This document shows, piece by piece, positions 12,723 to 24,959 of a stretch of 64,000 nt of DNA. Numbering within the stretch: the first letter of the stretch is position 1; each line of letters starts with the position of its first letter. Position numbers and translations under genes: made by a program. Below the pieces are notes generated by a model. That model was not told the origin of the DNA. It did not search any database and was given only the letters and a program-made list of their open reading frames with translations. Source of the DNA: Ceratodon purpureus (taxonomy: Eukaryota; Streptophyta; Bryopsida; Pseudoditrichales; Ditrichaceae); contig CM026426.1 in the NCBI GenBank assembly GCA_014871385.1, positions 100,604,009 to 100,668,008 on the forward strand, in the 5' to 3' direction.

Positions 12723-13153
12723 AGGTGGAGGCACCTATAACCGACCAGTTAAGAGATTTGCCACTAAGATTGAAGGTGTATAAATTGAGGGAGATTTTTC
12801 CTTGAAGGGGAAATAGGTTTAAGGAGGAATGCAACTTTAAATGTCATGTTTACTTCAATATTTTATTTACTATGAATTTTGAAAGACATTTTTTTTGTAA
12901 TACATATAACCGATATGTAGGCACACCTAAAACCGACCACCATGACACCAAAACTTGATCACTCTGCTACTACCAAAATATTCCCACAGGATTCCCTTTT
13001 ATTCCCTTTGATTCCCTTTCTACCAATCATGCTTGATACTTTCTTCTAGATCTCCCAAGATTTTGAACAATAAGTGGTTGGAAATGGAGATCGGAAATGG
13101 AGAAGTCTACTGATTAGTTATGGGTACATGGTCGGCTATGGGTGCCTCCACCT
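12723..13153. mobile_element. MITE-like element, 431 bp, inverted ends
   Basis: The left end AGGTGGAGGCACCTATAACC and the right end, reverse-complemented as AGGTGGAGGCACCCATAGCC, match at 18 of 20 positions and continue into CGACCA. A further related word (GGCACACCTAAAACCGACC) lies inside at about 12918. No coding potential. A target-site duplication is not clear, so the superfamily is unassigned. Confidence 0.7.
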
Positions 13154-13768
13154 TATAGAGCCATTTTCTCATTCTGTTTCGTACGGATTTAATACAAACG
13201 CAGGGTCCCTACGTATTATTGTTACAATTATCTTCGCAAATGAGTGAATGGCACATTTTCAATATTCAGTGGCTCATCCATGATGCAAAAATAGGTAATG
13301 TATCCTATTTTTCTGGGGTTAATCAGAAATGAACAAGTGTCGTTTTGTTACGAGTTCTAAAGAAACGACGGGGCAAATTGAGATAATTCCGGGCAACTTA
13401 AGCGGTGAGACACATGGGCAATGTCGGCACAAAAAATCAAAAATGTACGTATGATATATACACTAGAATGTACAAGTTGCTGAAATATATAATTGAAAGC
13501 CGACATATCGACAATGTTACCAGTGGTAACAATTTAACATTCACTGCGATCTTCAAGTCACGATTCAGTTTCTTGCAGAGATAGAAATTGCTCACTGTTT
13601 GTTCTCAGGACATTCACGAGCTACGATGGTTCCCGAAAAAGATGACTCTGTGCAGAGTAAAAGAAGTCTTCAATGACATGGACAGAATAGTGACTAGTCC
13701 AATTTGACATGAATAGTCATCGTCATTAATTGGTCACCCAATCCAATATGACACGCATCTGTGTCCTG

Positions 13769-14343
13769 GGGGGGAAGCACAATAAAGTGGACCACCAATA
13801 ATTTGACCGTTAATTCTAAATCATGAAAATGAACTTTTCCAAAGTCTTAATTTCTTCATTTGGGGCCCTCTATTGTCTTTAAAGGATGTTTTTTCCAATT
13901 TTAAAAACAATGATTGGTGAAAAAAACCTCACAAAAGTTTCACTGAAAACAGTATTTTGAAAATGTTCCGGAGATACTTTTTGCCAATCTAGGATTGCAA
14001 ACACAACCACCCGAATAATTTCTACAAGTGTAATGTACATACGAAGGGCTCCGCAAAGTCAAAAGTGATTTCTGTCAAAACAACAATGTAATACGGTCAC
14101 TTTTCCAAATGAGTGCATTCACTTTGTTCAACTTTGTGGTGTTCATAGAGGTGTCTCAACTCAACAACTACGAACGCAAATTTCGGAATCCCGCAAACTA
14201 GTACATCAAGTCTACTTTCCGTATCCAAAATTTAATTTTCCATCAAGAAGTTTTAGATGCCACTTTGTAGTGTTATTACATAAGGGGCTGAAATTGGCAA
14301 TGAGCTAAGCACTTTTGTGGTCCACTTTATTGTGCTTCCCCCC
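13769..14343. mobile_element. MITE-like element, about 575 bp, G-run inverted ends
   Basis: The left end reads GGGGGGAAGCACAATAAAGT then GGACCAC. The right end at 14317-14343 is its exact reverse complement over about 27 bp. The interior is AT-rich and non-coding. TCCT flanks both ends (with the G-run starting at 13768 on the left), a possible 4-bp target duplication but too short to be firm. Superfamily unassigned. Confidence 0.75.
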
Positions 14344-14390
14344 TCCTTTATTATGTCACTAATTCACTGATTTCTACTAGTGATATATAG

Positions 14391-15062
14391 TTAGAGCAAA
14401 CCAAGAGTTTCGTGAAGCAAACGCGCCCGCAATTGATGAACAGGCGATCGGAAGGGCGAAGAGGCGCCACGACACATGGCACAATTCCGATGTCCGAGCA
14501 GCCTCGACGGCTTGGCGAAGTGGGCGCGAGCGGGACGGAAGAAGATGGGTTACCAACAACAGTGCGGTCCAAGAGGAAAGTAGTCCAGACCAATGCGGTA
14601 TTGTGCGCTCGGGACACAACAGTGTGCCGCCTGCTGAGGAAACAAGTGACATGCCAAATTCAGCAACCTTATCTAACGATGGCCACTTTGCTAAAGCAGG
14701 TTCGGGATTGGAATTGTAGTCACTAAGCAATTAGTACCGAATGACCATGTTACGGACATTAGTTAGCTTTACTATAATAGCTACGTCCATCGGCGCAGGG
14801 TGTTGATTACCTTGCCCAAAAATCAATGTGTAAACTACATGTATCAAAGTTGAATTCTTCAGTTGTAATCGAAAGGTTTGGGGCTCGGGTTTTGATCCAT
14901 GGAGTTAATCCTGCACTCTTCCTTAAAAATTTGGCTAGCTCAAAATTTCGAATGTATAACTATACTGATTACATTGACGGTAACATGAATCCAGCAATTG
15001 TCCGTGCAGAACTTTTGAAATGCCAACTGTACACGGAATTGACACGTATTTTTTTGATGTAG
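14391..15062 (+). other. Possible exons of unknown gene, low support
   Basis: A plus-strand open stretch from about 14396 to 14700 reads ANQEFREANAPAIDEQAIGR and continues polar and charged to a possible donor at GCAGGTTCGG. It could be a further exon of the CACTA accessory gene separated from it by the two MITEs. A second open stretch, 14826-15062 (79 codons), has no recognisable features. No homology is recognised for either. Confidence 0.25.
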
Positions 15063-16500
15063 CTGTGTAACGAAGTACGATACATTGTTTCTATCGCGAG
15101 GATGTGTTTATGTAATAAGTAGGACAAAATGTGAACCGTTTTGTATGCGTGCATCCGTAAGAGGGCTGAAACGAGCACTTCATACACTTTACGTCATTCA
15201 TTGTTTTCTGCATTAGTACCTTGACCCATGCCCCCCTCACATATATTATTTCAATACATGTCTGGAGAGTAGGAGAGAAATAAAATAGTATAGCTGGTTT
15301 TGAGCAAATTGAATTTAGTCATGGTATTAGTTTTGTTGCGGATCGTTTTTAACTATATATTTTTTCTTAAGTAGACAATGTATAAAATCTGTAAAATATA
15401 AAATTACACGTCGGGGAGAATTAAGGCTTTATAAGCAATGAACCAAATTGAATTTGGCCATTCAGTATCTAATAGTAATCAATTTGAAGATCTGAACTTC
15501 GAATTTCAAACACGAATTCTTCCACCATTCTCAAGTATTAACATTTTTGACTACGAATCACCCACCGTCAAGTTTACAATCATTCAACTTTTCCAAGAAC
15601 TGCCGCTTTAAATTAAAAAATCAAAGACTTGTTAGCCAAACTTGGACAAATGGTACCGTACAAGAGTAACAATACACATGATCAATTTTTGGATGATAAA
15701 TGTTTCTCTAATGTCCAAACTTAATGATCAATTTTTACTTTTAAATCTAAGCAACGTCGAACACAGACTTTGTTACTTATAGTTTATTAAAATGCCAGCG
15801 AAAAAAATGCAAATCCCATCATACAGCAATGGGCAAAAAATTCACCATTGTTGCGATCATAATTACTAAAATATGCATGTTTGGAGTTTAAAGTTAAGAA
15901 AAGTTCAATTTGAGCATAAATTATACGTTTTTAATATATTTAATGAAATTGCTATTAAATGAACTAACTTTTTCAGATTTCAATTGCTTTACTACATTTT
16001 GCCATATTAATTTTGATATTTCTGAACAAATTAATTATTTGATTCAATTCTTTCAAGAGCTGAAATGAACTTAGGCTTACTGGTTGGTATTGTACAATGT
16101 TCATATTAAGGTTTCCGAGTATGAAAGTGTTCACGGAGAATGTTCCCTCAAATAGTGGTGCATGTATTACCAACAGTGCCATCATTCGACAAGGGCGTTC
16201 TACTGGCGATGGAGCAGAGTGAGTACCATCGCAGGTGTCAAGAGAGTGGGTAGATTATCCTCTGTCAGTAGAGTGGCGCGACCCAACTACGGTCTACTGC
16301 AATGAGTATTGCACATCCGGCAACCTTACGTAGATGCACGACTGGGGTAAGAGTGGAGTGGGAGCGCAAGTGAACCCTGAATTTAGAGTGTGCAAGGAGG
16401 TGTTAATTGAAGTCCCTGCGTAGCGGATTTGAGAGTGACAGTGCCCAGACGTATTCTTTACAAGGTAGTGCCGCAAGTATCAGACCATTTCTCTCAGGCT
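15063..16500. other. AT-rich interval without genes
   Basis: No coding region, RNA gene or paired repeat was recognised here; the sequence is AT-rich with short random open frames only. Confidence 0.5.
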
Positions 16501-16577
16501 TTAGTGGTTCCTTTGCATCTGCAGAGTACGTTCTAACAATTGTTTTTTGCTGTAAGTGGCGACAGTAGGACTAGAAC

Positions 16578-18126
16578 ATGAAGGGGTCTGAAGGTGCTGC
16601 CCTCCACTTCTTTGACGACAACTCCACTGCTCAGTCAGATGGCGGGGGAAATAGCAAGACGGTGGAGGATGGTGAGGTTTTGTCCAACCACGTCTCGGTT
16701 TGGCATGCGCCCTTCGACTTGGATACAGTCCCGGCGGCAGTGAGGGAAGAACTTGTGCAAAGCTGCCCATTTGTTTTAGGGGGTAGCTAAGCAAGGTACA
16801 CCTTGGAATTCTTCAGGACCACAGGAGCGCTTTGCGACAATGGCTCCACGTTCAAGCAATTAAAAAAAAATGCCTTGTTTCCAATCGCAAATGTGGCGGC
16901 CACGTTTCCATCCAACAAGAAGGGAAATTGTCACCCGCTTAAGCTAATCACAAATCGTGAGGCAGCGCGGCTTGCGCTCCACATGTATCAGTGGGTTTAT
17001 GGGGGAACGCAACCAGATAATGCTTGCTGTATTTGCGTCTTGCTTCATTCGAGGTCTAGCGCTGTACTATCAGCGCTCCAAGAATGTAAACTCGGCCGCA
17101 CACTCAAGAAGCCTGGAAAGAACGCGTGCCAAAAACCCAGGGAGGAACCCACAAAAGCTTACTCCACCCTGCTTCCGCAAGCAGATTCAGTAGCTTATCC
17201 ATACTTACGGGGAGGCGCTTCATGCAGCACAGGCGTCATGTAGGAAAAGGAGAGACGCAACTCCGGTTGGTGCCACGAGGCGACCCTCCGCATCAGCACC
17301 AGCGATTGAGCAGCTGCAGTGCGCGCGTACTATCCCACGCCCCAATGTTGAAGCAATGTCGTCTACGACAGAGTGGGAGAGAAAAATGAAGGCAGCTGAA
17401 GATGGACATATCCTAGTGCGGGTTAGACTCCAGGAGATGGAGAGTAGCTTGCATGGTGCCGACGAGGACCTGGCTCAATACGAGGCCGAACGGATTGAGA
17501 AAGAGGCCGAAGAGGAGAGCATGTCGGATGAGTTGGCCAACATTTGTGGATTCTAAAAATCAATGGGCGTTACAGTGGAGGAGAAGGCTCGCTTGGACGC
17601 TTGCGCACGTACAACATCCATTGCTACAGCGCAGATCTCTACACTACTGACGGCGTTGCAGCACAAAATTGCCTCCACTAAGGAATTTATTTCTATTGCC
17701 AGAGTGGAGATCCTATTTGTGAAGAGATCAGTTGAAGACGTTGTCGACAAGATTGACACCATGAAAGTAGACTTTAGTTGCGTGCGGCCGTAGATGGTCT
17801 TTGATAGGTTTCCGACGGCGTCGACCGGGATGTTGCCACTGAAAACAAACTCTCCATGTGTCCGGTGTGGTGTGTGCTGGGTGGAAATGGCTTTGGCGAA
17901 CCTCGTGTGCGGTTGCTTATTGCATTTGAGATGCATGTTTGCAACTGTATTATTGAAGGATCCCTTTTGCCTAGGTTGCGGTGTCATCCTGGGGGTTGGG
18001 TCGAGGGGACAATGGAGATTTGCAACGGAGCATGAAGTGGCAGGTGCAGCTCTCGCCGTCAAAGCTATGGGAGATAGCTGTTGGGGGAAACCTAGGTCAC
18101 TCGTTCAGCAAGTGGCCACTCTATAA
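16578..18126 (+). pseudogene. Coiled-coil/RING-like family gene, copy A (degenerate)
   Basis: Pieces in different frames follow the same order as copy B on the other strand. The N-terminal part has SVWHAPFDLDTVPAAVREEL and PFVLGG (16.58-16.79 kb). Then come ALHMYQWVYGGTQPDNA (about 16.97-17.03 kb), a helical Glu/Lys-rich stretch (EWERKMKAAEDGH, 17.36-17.55 kb), a second helical stretch (17.56-17.79 kb), and a cysteine-rich end CVRCGVCWVEMALANLVCGC followed by HLRC and CLGCG (17.85-17.98 kb). That spacing, C-x2-C, C-x-C, H-x2-C, C-x2-C, is RING-like. Several frame changes and stops are needed to read through, so it is a relic. The function of the family is unknown to me; RING fingers usually recruit ubiquitin-conjugating enzymes, but that is not shown here. 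Confidence 0.55.
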
Positions 18127-18179
18127 GGTAATGAAGGAGTCATGCGCGCCCGGGGGAGGGGGGGGGGGGAAGTGACCTA

Positions 18180-18949
18180 AAAAAGAACTAGCAGGGTTGA
18201 GATTAGCGACTAGCAGGGTTAAGATTGGAGGACATTCCGGAAGCATGGCTGGAGGGATAGATGACATCATATTAGAGTAGCAAGCCCAGTTATATAGCCT
18301 TTAGGAATTTAGATACATACGTTGCGTCCACAAATTTAGTTGCCACAGTAGCAAACTCCACTATAGTTGCATACGTAGAATTCAGGAATTTAGTTACATT
18401 GCAGCGGCATATAGAGAATGTACTATTTTTACATTACTGGCTAAATTCAAGAAGACTTGATTCACAAAGTTGTATGTGCTTTTTAGATAAGAAGGAAAAT
18501 TGTGTGTTTGTGAATAGTAGATGACTCGGCCCATACAATATGTTACTAGCTATTTTTTAATTCGTAATCCTTGCTAGTATTTATGAACAAAAGTACTGAC
18601 GGTGTCACTACGAGGGTGTAAAATGGACTGGAGGCGGACCATGAAAAGCATGAACAACCATAAAAATTAAGTCCAACAGCTTTACTCCATAAAAGTCCAG
18701 CATGGTCATCACATTGGGCCGCAGCAAAACGATGATTAAGGTCCTTGGAAAACGAAGAAAAAAAAAATGCTCGAGAGAAATGAAGTAGGAATACCGGCGC
18801 ACATTCTAGTTGAAACATATCCATGGACCACGTATGGCAAGATTGAAACCTCCAGAGAAGCCTGTGTTGCTATAGCAGAGATTTCTGAGTCAGCTACCTC
18901 AGCGTCCGAGTTAGGTGCCTCGGTTAGACTGCAGCAATAGGTGCCTCGG
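18180..18949. other. Non-coding interval between copies A and B
   Basis: Begins after a G-run at about 18162-18170. No gene, repeat pair or RNA feature recognised. Confidence 0.45.
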
Positions 18950-20820
18950 TTAGGGCGCCTTTGAAGAGTGGATGTTAACCCCCAACTCTACATCATCGGC
19001 TGAGTGTTGCACCGTGACGAACAACTTCGCTTCTTGAAGAACAAGGGTCTCTAGCACCTCCTTCACTATGGCCTTTATTGCAGCAGCGTCGAGGGGCTTC
19101 ATCCATCGTGCTGCCTCCATCCTCAAGATGCAGACGGCAATCTGCAAACGCATGTCGTTTGTGTCGGTAGGGAACCGCAGAGTTGTTCACAGGACCTGAG
19201 GACCGGACCGTCCGCTCGGTCCGCATGTCCGTCCGTTAAGGGTCATGTCCGGTCCGTTATAGGTTAACTCACGGTTGACCGTTCCAATCTTGCATATATT
19301 GAAGATTATCTTGCACTAATTGAAGATATATACCTATTAATTTATTTCTAGCGGACCCCTATGTTAGATAAATTTCGAGGACCAACCGGTCCGTCCGTCC
19401 GAAGTGTCGTCCGGTCCGCCAAATTTGGCCCTTGTCTGTCCATTATGACAACCCTGATTGGCCGTTCCAGGGACTACCAAGCACATGATCGCAGAAGAAG
19501 CACCTTGCCTAGTGCCACAGGGTGCAGCAAGCAGACCGCAAGGTAGACTAACAAGCGCCTTCTCAACCTGGAATCGTCCGCACATCACGCATGGTACATC
19601 GGGTTCAAGTTTTACTTTTTGCTGTAGCACTGTGGGTAGATGGGTGAGGAGCTGCCGTGGTCGAATAGAGCTACTATCTATCACGAGCAGGTCAATCTGA
19701 GCACTGACTTTGCCAACCTCATCCTGCAGCTCTCTGTTGGATCTCCGTAGGAGAGGGATTTGCTCCTGCTGGTCAGCCACTTGTTGATCGATCTCGCCAA
19801 AGGTTTGCCCAATCTCATTTGCACGTGCTGTCTTTTCGCGTAGGTCTTCTTCTATCTTACACCACACGCCTTGAAGGATAAGAGGAGGAAGACCGAGAAG
19901 AATCTATTTAGTGGAATAAGACATCTCTAGGACGCAGAGGGCAAGCTAGCAAAGATCCAGGCGTTGGGAGACGAATTGTTTGTCTGGTCTGATGGCGCCA
20001 TATTTTGCGCCTCTCCTTTTGCGCAAGCCGACAATGGTGTCGCCTCGGGTTGACCCCTTTGCGCGTGAGTGAAGCAGCTGGTTTCAAGGGAATCTTCACC
20101 TGCTTCAGCTGCCTCATTGCGGTATCATGCGCAGCACACGCTTGCCGCAGGTAGTGCTCGAATAGATTTATCATCTCTTGTATTTGCTCCTGCAAGCACG
20201 GTGGGCTAAGCTTCTGCAGATTCTATCTATGATTGCACTAACGCCGCTTTGCTAGTTCAGCCACATGCTGCGCACAATTGACCTTAGTCTTGCGCTAATA
20301 GAACAGAACAAGGCCGCGAATGCAAGCAGTTCCAAACTTTGCATTGTCACGTTGTGTGCCACCGTAGACCCTCTGGTACATATGCAGGGCGTCCTGTGCG
20401 GCATCACGGTCCGTCATGAGCTTCATGAAATGCCTATTGCCAGCCTTGTTGAATGGATACATAGCAAACAGGTCATCCATTGGCACGCCATGGTCATCTT
20501 TCAGTAGGCTCTCAAATGGTATTCCCCCTCTACACAATCCGCCTACCAACTGTAAGAACTCAATGTTGTACTTAGTCCTGTCCGTGCCAAGAAGAAACGG
20601 TACACGCTTCATCAAGTCCAGGGTGATGGTCTGCAGCAGCTGGCTGAAATCAAACTCCACTCGCCAGATGGTAAGATGGTTCGAGAAAATATCAACTGCA
20701 AGCTTCTGCGTCTTCTCCCTCGGCACGACGGCTTGGAACAAGTCGTTCTTGTTGTCGGATGAAGGTAAGCTCGACGCTGGCCGCTTCCCTTTCTCCTCAC
20801 CTCTTGGCCGCCCTTACAGA
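18950..20820 (-). pseudogene. Coiled-coil/RING-like family gene, copy B (degenerate, opposite strand)
   Basis: The N-terminal part (20741-20295) reads LTIWRVEFDFSQLLQ, VPFLLGTDRTKYN and ALHMYQRVYGGTQRDNA, clearly the same protein as copy A. A helical segment follows (EQIQEMINLFEHYLRQACAA, 20195-20100), then another (19867-19700), then CVMCGRFQVEKALVSLPCG (about 19.59-19.53 kb), equivalent to the start of the copy A finger. A 279-bp hAT-like element at 19178-19456 separates this from an open stretch at 19153-18950. Copies A and B converge and differ enough that they are old paralogues rather than a recent inverted duplication. Broken by frame changes. Confidence 0.55.
19178..19456. mobile_element. 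Possible small non-autonomous hAT-like element
   Basis: The left end CAGAGTTGTTCACAGGAC and the right end, reverse-complemented as CAGGGTTGTCATAATGGAC, are similar and have the CAG start of hAT ends. Both ends continue into dense CCGGACC/CCGTCCG words. The 8-bp flanks (GGGAACCG and ATTGGCCG) match poorly, so the boundaries may be off. It lies within copy B. Confidence 0.4.
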
Positions 20821-20822
20821 CG

Positions 20823-21559
20823 ATGTGCCCTTCGGAATGGGAGAACATTGGGGGCTTCCAGAGGAGCACAGATAGCATTCTGTGGGAGAATATCTCTGAG
20901 CTGAATCATCAATGGAAGCGGGATGCGCTACGGGGACTTGGCAAGACCGAAAAACAGCAGAAGGCGCTGACTTGGCCCAATGCGCACAAAATGGTAAGCG
21001 ACGGATCACAGTGCATCGCGTGCTGTAATCCATTTGGCCCGGAGGGATGCTATCAACTAGGGACGTGTGAACATGGATTTCATCCTCAATATTTAATCGC
21101 GATGATGATAAGTCGACGTGCGTGTCCAATTTTCTCAGCCTCTTTCCACCCTCGCCTGTACTTGACATTCGGATTGAGGGATTTCATGCCTAAGAGCTAG
21201 GTGTACAATCCAAGAGACTTTCCGCATTGATACAAGCTCGAGGATTTCAAGGAAAAACCAATGGAGTGGGTCTGGCAACTACACAAGTCGCAGCTCGAGA
21301 TGTATTACGAATCTGCAACGCGGATTTGCTAAAGAAGCCGAAGACCATTATGCAAGCAGCTGATTTGATGTACCCAGGGAAGCCTCCTGATGCTAGAATC
21401 ATGCAATACTTTTACCAAGCTTGCGGTTATTACTACAACCGAGCCAAGAGGGAGCTAGTTTTAGGCCCTAATCCAAATCGAGTGAATTCACAAGGAGAGC
21501 CTGCGACACCAAGCAACGTATTAGCAGTATTGCCGGGATGGGATAGGAACCCTGACTAA
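20823..21559 (+). pseudogene. RING-like family gene, copy D (fragment)
   Basis: An open frame from 20823 to 21200 reads NHQWKRDALRGL and then a cysteine/histidine block: CIACCNPFGPEGC, TCEHGFHPQYL, RRACPIFSASFHP. This is RING-like, but the last cysteine of the final pair reads Phe/Ser, so zinc binding may be lost. A second open frame, 21227-21559 (110 codons), is in another frame and reads ADLMYPGKPPDARIMQYFYQ. It may be the next exon or the same gene after a frame change. The family relationship to copies A-C is inferred from the shared end-of-protein finger and neighbourhood. Confidence 0.4.
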
Positions 21560-22519
21560 CTAAGGAGATGATTTTCGAACAGAGTTACCACCGGGTTTGG
21601 CTAAAGATTCACGCTCTGAAAGAATTGTTATGCAAAGTTCACCCGTAAACCAAGAAGTGGCTCGATAAGAAAGGACAGAGGCCCATGCCGAAGGTTCCCG
21701 CATGTCATCAATATTTATGGAGTGGTGCTTCGACTTTGAGAAGTTCAAGGATCAACATACGTCCCACACCAAGAAGCGCAACACCGCCGGGGAATTCCAG
21801 GAGAAACGCGTCACTTTTCCATTTGAATGCCACAAACCCATGCCAGTCGGCACCTCCCTCCATAGTCTTGACACAGCCAATTCCGCCGTCCCAGGGCCCA
21901 ATGCAACCTGGCCATAGTAGTTCAGCGTCCAGATCATGTGATACTGTGCACTTGGACGATTCGGAGTGAGATAAACTCCTAGAACTGTATAGGGTGATAA
22001 CCAGGAACAATGTTTTTTTTTGTTTCATAAGTATCATAACCATTGCATAAAGATAATTTTGTTCGGATTTACCCTTTCCTGAAGACTCGCCCAGAGTCAC
22101 TAATGTGTAAGATTGGATATATGAAATCTGAGCAGTACCATCCTTTCAGGCTGCTCATGAGTCCGAGTCTGCCTATGCGTTCGAGTCCGCCCATGCGTCC
22201 GAGTCTGAGTCCGCCCATACGTTCGAGTACGCGTGGTGCAATCATCGGCCAATCCGTCTGCTCACATCAGAAGATAGTGAGTCAACGCGGACTTGCCCCG
22301 CGAACGTACCCCAGCACCTCCCCCCCCCCCCCCCCCTTGTCCGACAACCCGCCTCGTCCGCCTTCACTGTCCGCCAAGTTCGCCTTTGAGATCCGACCAA
22401 CCCGCTAACCCTAAATTGTTTCAGACCTAGATCCTTCCTCTGCCACCCGACTAATCCCTCCCAAGAGTGATCGCCAACCAATCAGTTATTGTCCCGGATC
22501 AATGATCTTCCTCGTCCCC
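21560..22519. promoter_or_regulatory. Upstream region of kinase-like gene with CCGNCC-rich words
   Basis: No gene is recognised. From about 22150 the DNA is dense in related words such as GTCCGCCCATGCG, GAGTCCG and CCGCCTCGTCCG, plus a pure C run at about 22320. Similar CCGCCC-rich blocks recur at 24.97-25.27 and 27.85-28.05 kb, so this may be a shared leader or promoter repeat. Confidence 0.4.
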
Positions 22520-22528
22520 TATATAAAG
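22520..22528 (+). promoter_or_regulatory. TATA box of the kinase-like gene
   Basis: TATATAAAG follows CCCC and is followed about 30 bp later by a pyrimidine-rich stretch (CTCCTCACTTTCCC) suitable for a start site. The first ATG in a good reading frame lies about 225 bp downstream (22754). Confidence 0.55.
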
Positions 22529-22753
22529 GTTTCCCTTTATTTTCTCCTCACTTTCCCATCCTCTCTCTAGGCCTCTCGTTGGGATCCGAGACTCTGTTGC
22601 GTCCATTGGGACAGCGGCACTGCGTAGGTCCGGGAGGCCAGTAGACCGATTTCAAAGACAAAAGCCTTGCTAATTTTCTTCAGGGTTTTAAACTGATTTG
22701 CCTACCCAAAAACCAATTGTTGATTGTTCTGTTTTCTTCTTTTTCCAGGAACC

Positions 22754-24688
22754 ATGGCAAACGAGGGTGGATGCATATATCAAGAATGGCGCTCCGACGG
22801 GAGCCCCACCGGAGCGAGCGGGGTGGGTGGGGGCCGCGGTAAGTAGACGAGCAGGTTCAATCAAGAATTCACCCCGATTGGAAACCTCGGAGGAGGCCAC
22901 TTGCAGGGAGTGCGGGGAACACGAGGAGGCCATGGTTCCAGGAGTCATGGCTCTCGTGGAACCCATGGATCTGGAGGCCAACAGGGCGCTATAGGTAGCC
23001 ACCTCGCCGCGGAAACCATCGGCAGCCAAGGCACTAGGGCTAGGGGGTTAGCTCGAGAAGTTCTAGCGGAGTACAAGCACCCGTGATGGAAAATCCCCTG
23101 CCACCTTAACCACTACCTAAGGTATTGTGGACATCGGCACCGTCCGACCCGTGTCGGCCGTCTACTGAAGAACATAGGGGAACTAAGCGGGCAGGGGGAT
23201 TGCAGGGAACGGAGTCTGGATCGACAGCGTCCGATTCTGAGGCTAGGAAGCACAAGCATGGGAAGAAGGTAGCCAAGGACAACGAGCATTCCACGGAGGC
23301 TAGGCTTTGCTGTCGAAAGCTAATCCTGGAATGGTTTGCAAGCCAGGACATGCCATACTTGGAGAGTACATTCTTGAATGATGGTCCGGCGGGACTCGAG
23401 AAAGCTTCAAATGCTCTGAGGCTACTACAGCAGGAGGGCATGGCGGGGGACGAGTTCCAGGAGGATAGAGTGAAGAGCAATTGGGGGCACTAGATCAAAG
23501 AACAGGTGCAGGAGGCGTTGTTCAATTCAACAGTGCCCTTTAAGATGTTGTGTGGACATGGTTCGGGATGTAGTAGGGGAAACTCCGAGCTACTAAGAAG
23601 CTGGAGAATTGGAAAAGAGGCGCTATCCTCGCGAAGGGGAAGGAGAGAACTACACTGCCAAAGTTTGTCGAGAGAGCATTGGCCGACAACATCGCTTCTC
23701 GAGACAACAAGGATCTCAAGTGGCTACCAAAGGGTTCTTACGCCATCCCCGTAGACGAAAATAGTTTTTAGGGTTCATTTGGAATCGTGCAAAAGGTGCA
23801 AATTGCAGAGGCATGTTTCATCCCAGAGTGGCTTCATTTTGCAGGGAAGATCATAAAGGTGACTAACTTCAGGACAGCTCGCAATCAACGCTCCATCAAG
23901 GCAAGGTTGTGTCCAGTTGATCACCCTGAGGTGATTAAGCTGCAATACCTAAACCGGAAGACGCGCGAGTCATACACGCTATGGTGGAATGGGAGCTCTT
24001 TGAAGAACATTTGTGCATTCGATTTGAAATTTGGGGAAATCCATGAAATGGAACTTCTCAAAGACGCAGGTTTGGACTTCGAGGCTCGGAAGAAGCTGGT
24101 CGTTTACCGAAAAAATCGAGCTCACTTGGCTTGGGCTCTAATGTGCATTGTGGATGTGGTACACAGCGAGGAAGTGCTACACTGCAACCTCCACCCTAAC
24201 AATGTCATGCTCCACTTTCCAACAGACTACGACGGAGCTATTTTCATAGGTATATGTGACTGGGGAATGGCTTCTTTCATGCCTAAATCGGCACCTTTGT
24301 ACTACGGAGTACAAAGCGAAGACGCGATAAAGAAGCACATGGAAATGTATAGTTGTGCTGCTCCCGAGTTGTTCCATGTGCATGGCTCTAGATGCTCATC
24401 TCAATCCCCACGTTGCATGGCAAAGAAGCACCCTCACACGTACAAATCAAAGTCCTACAGCACTGGAGTACTCGCAAGGCAGATTTACAACTCCGACTCG
24501 ACATCGGTTCTATTTCAGCAGAACCGCGATCCATAAGGGTTAAGATGCGCTTTGAGCAGGGTTTGGACAAAATGACCCAGATCAACGCGGCTGCTAGACA
24601 AACCGTCACACACGTCGTCAGGACGTTGAAGTTGCCACCTTACAATCTGCAAACACCGAATATGTGTTTCCGGGACTCCCATTCATAA
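22754..24688 (+). pseudogene. Protein-kinase-like gene with altered catalytic motifs
   Basis: Exon 1 (22754-22838, MANEGGCIYQEWRSDGS) ends at a GTAAGT donor. A Gly/Arg/His/Ser-rich exon (about 22.85-23.08 kb) and a charged exon (23125-23490) follow. The kinase fold starts with GSFGIVQKV (glycine loop, 23.77 kb) and FAGKIIK (ATP-lysine region). It continues to VLHCNLHPNNVML where HRDLKPxN would be expected, ICDWGMA for DFG, and CAAPELF for APE. The catalytic Asp reads Asn and the HRD-loop Lys reads His, so this copy may be a pseudokinase. An in-frame TAG (23769-23771) lies just before the glycine loop. After QQNRDP (about 24533) the homologous reading continues in another frame (MRFEQGLDKMTQ ... 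LPPYNLQTPN). The gene is a damaged member of what appears to be a multicopy plant family. Confidence 0.65.
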
Positions 24689-24959
24689 ATTACATGTGAG
24701 TATGCAAAACTCATTAGAAATGTTTCGTCCGGCACGCAAGGACCGCTTTGTAGTGGTCTGACAATATGAATATAACTAGATCATTCTGAATACGAGGGTC
24801 CGACTTTGCATTCGTCTAGGTTAGGCGCATAGGAAGTCATGTACCGACTTTGATCCGATCAATATGTAAATTGACATTGTTTATCACATTCGTGAACCCA
24901 AATCCATGATAGAGTGATTGGAAGTCCACAATATTTGGACCATAACCCTAAATACCCAC

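Noticed and set aside
11900-15040. Similar NYTDY words at about 11.96 and 14.96 kb as a duplicated exon
   Set aside because: Similarity is confined to a few residues and does not extend at DNA level.
20797-21168. Minus-strand open frame opposite gene copy D
   Set aside because: The plus-strand frame carries the Cys/His finger; the opposite frame is a shadow.
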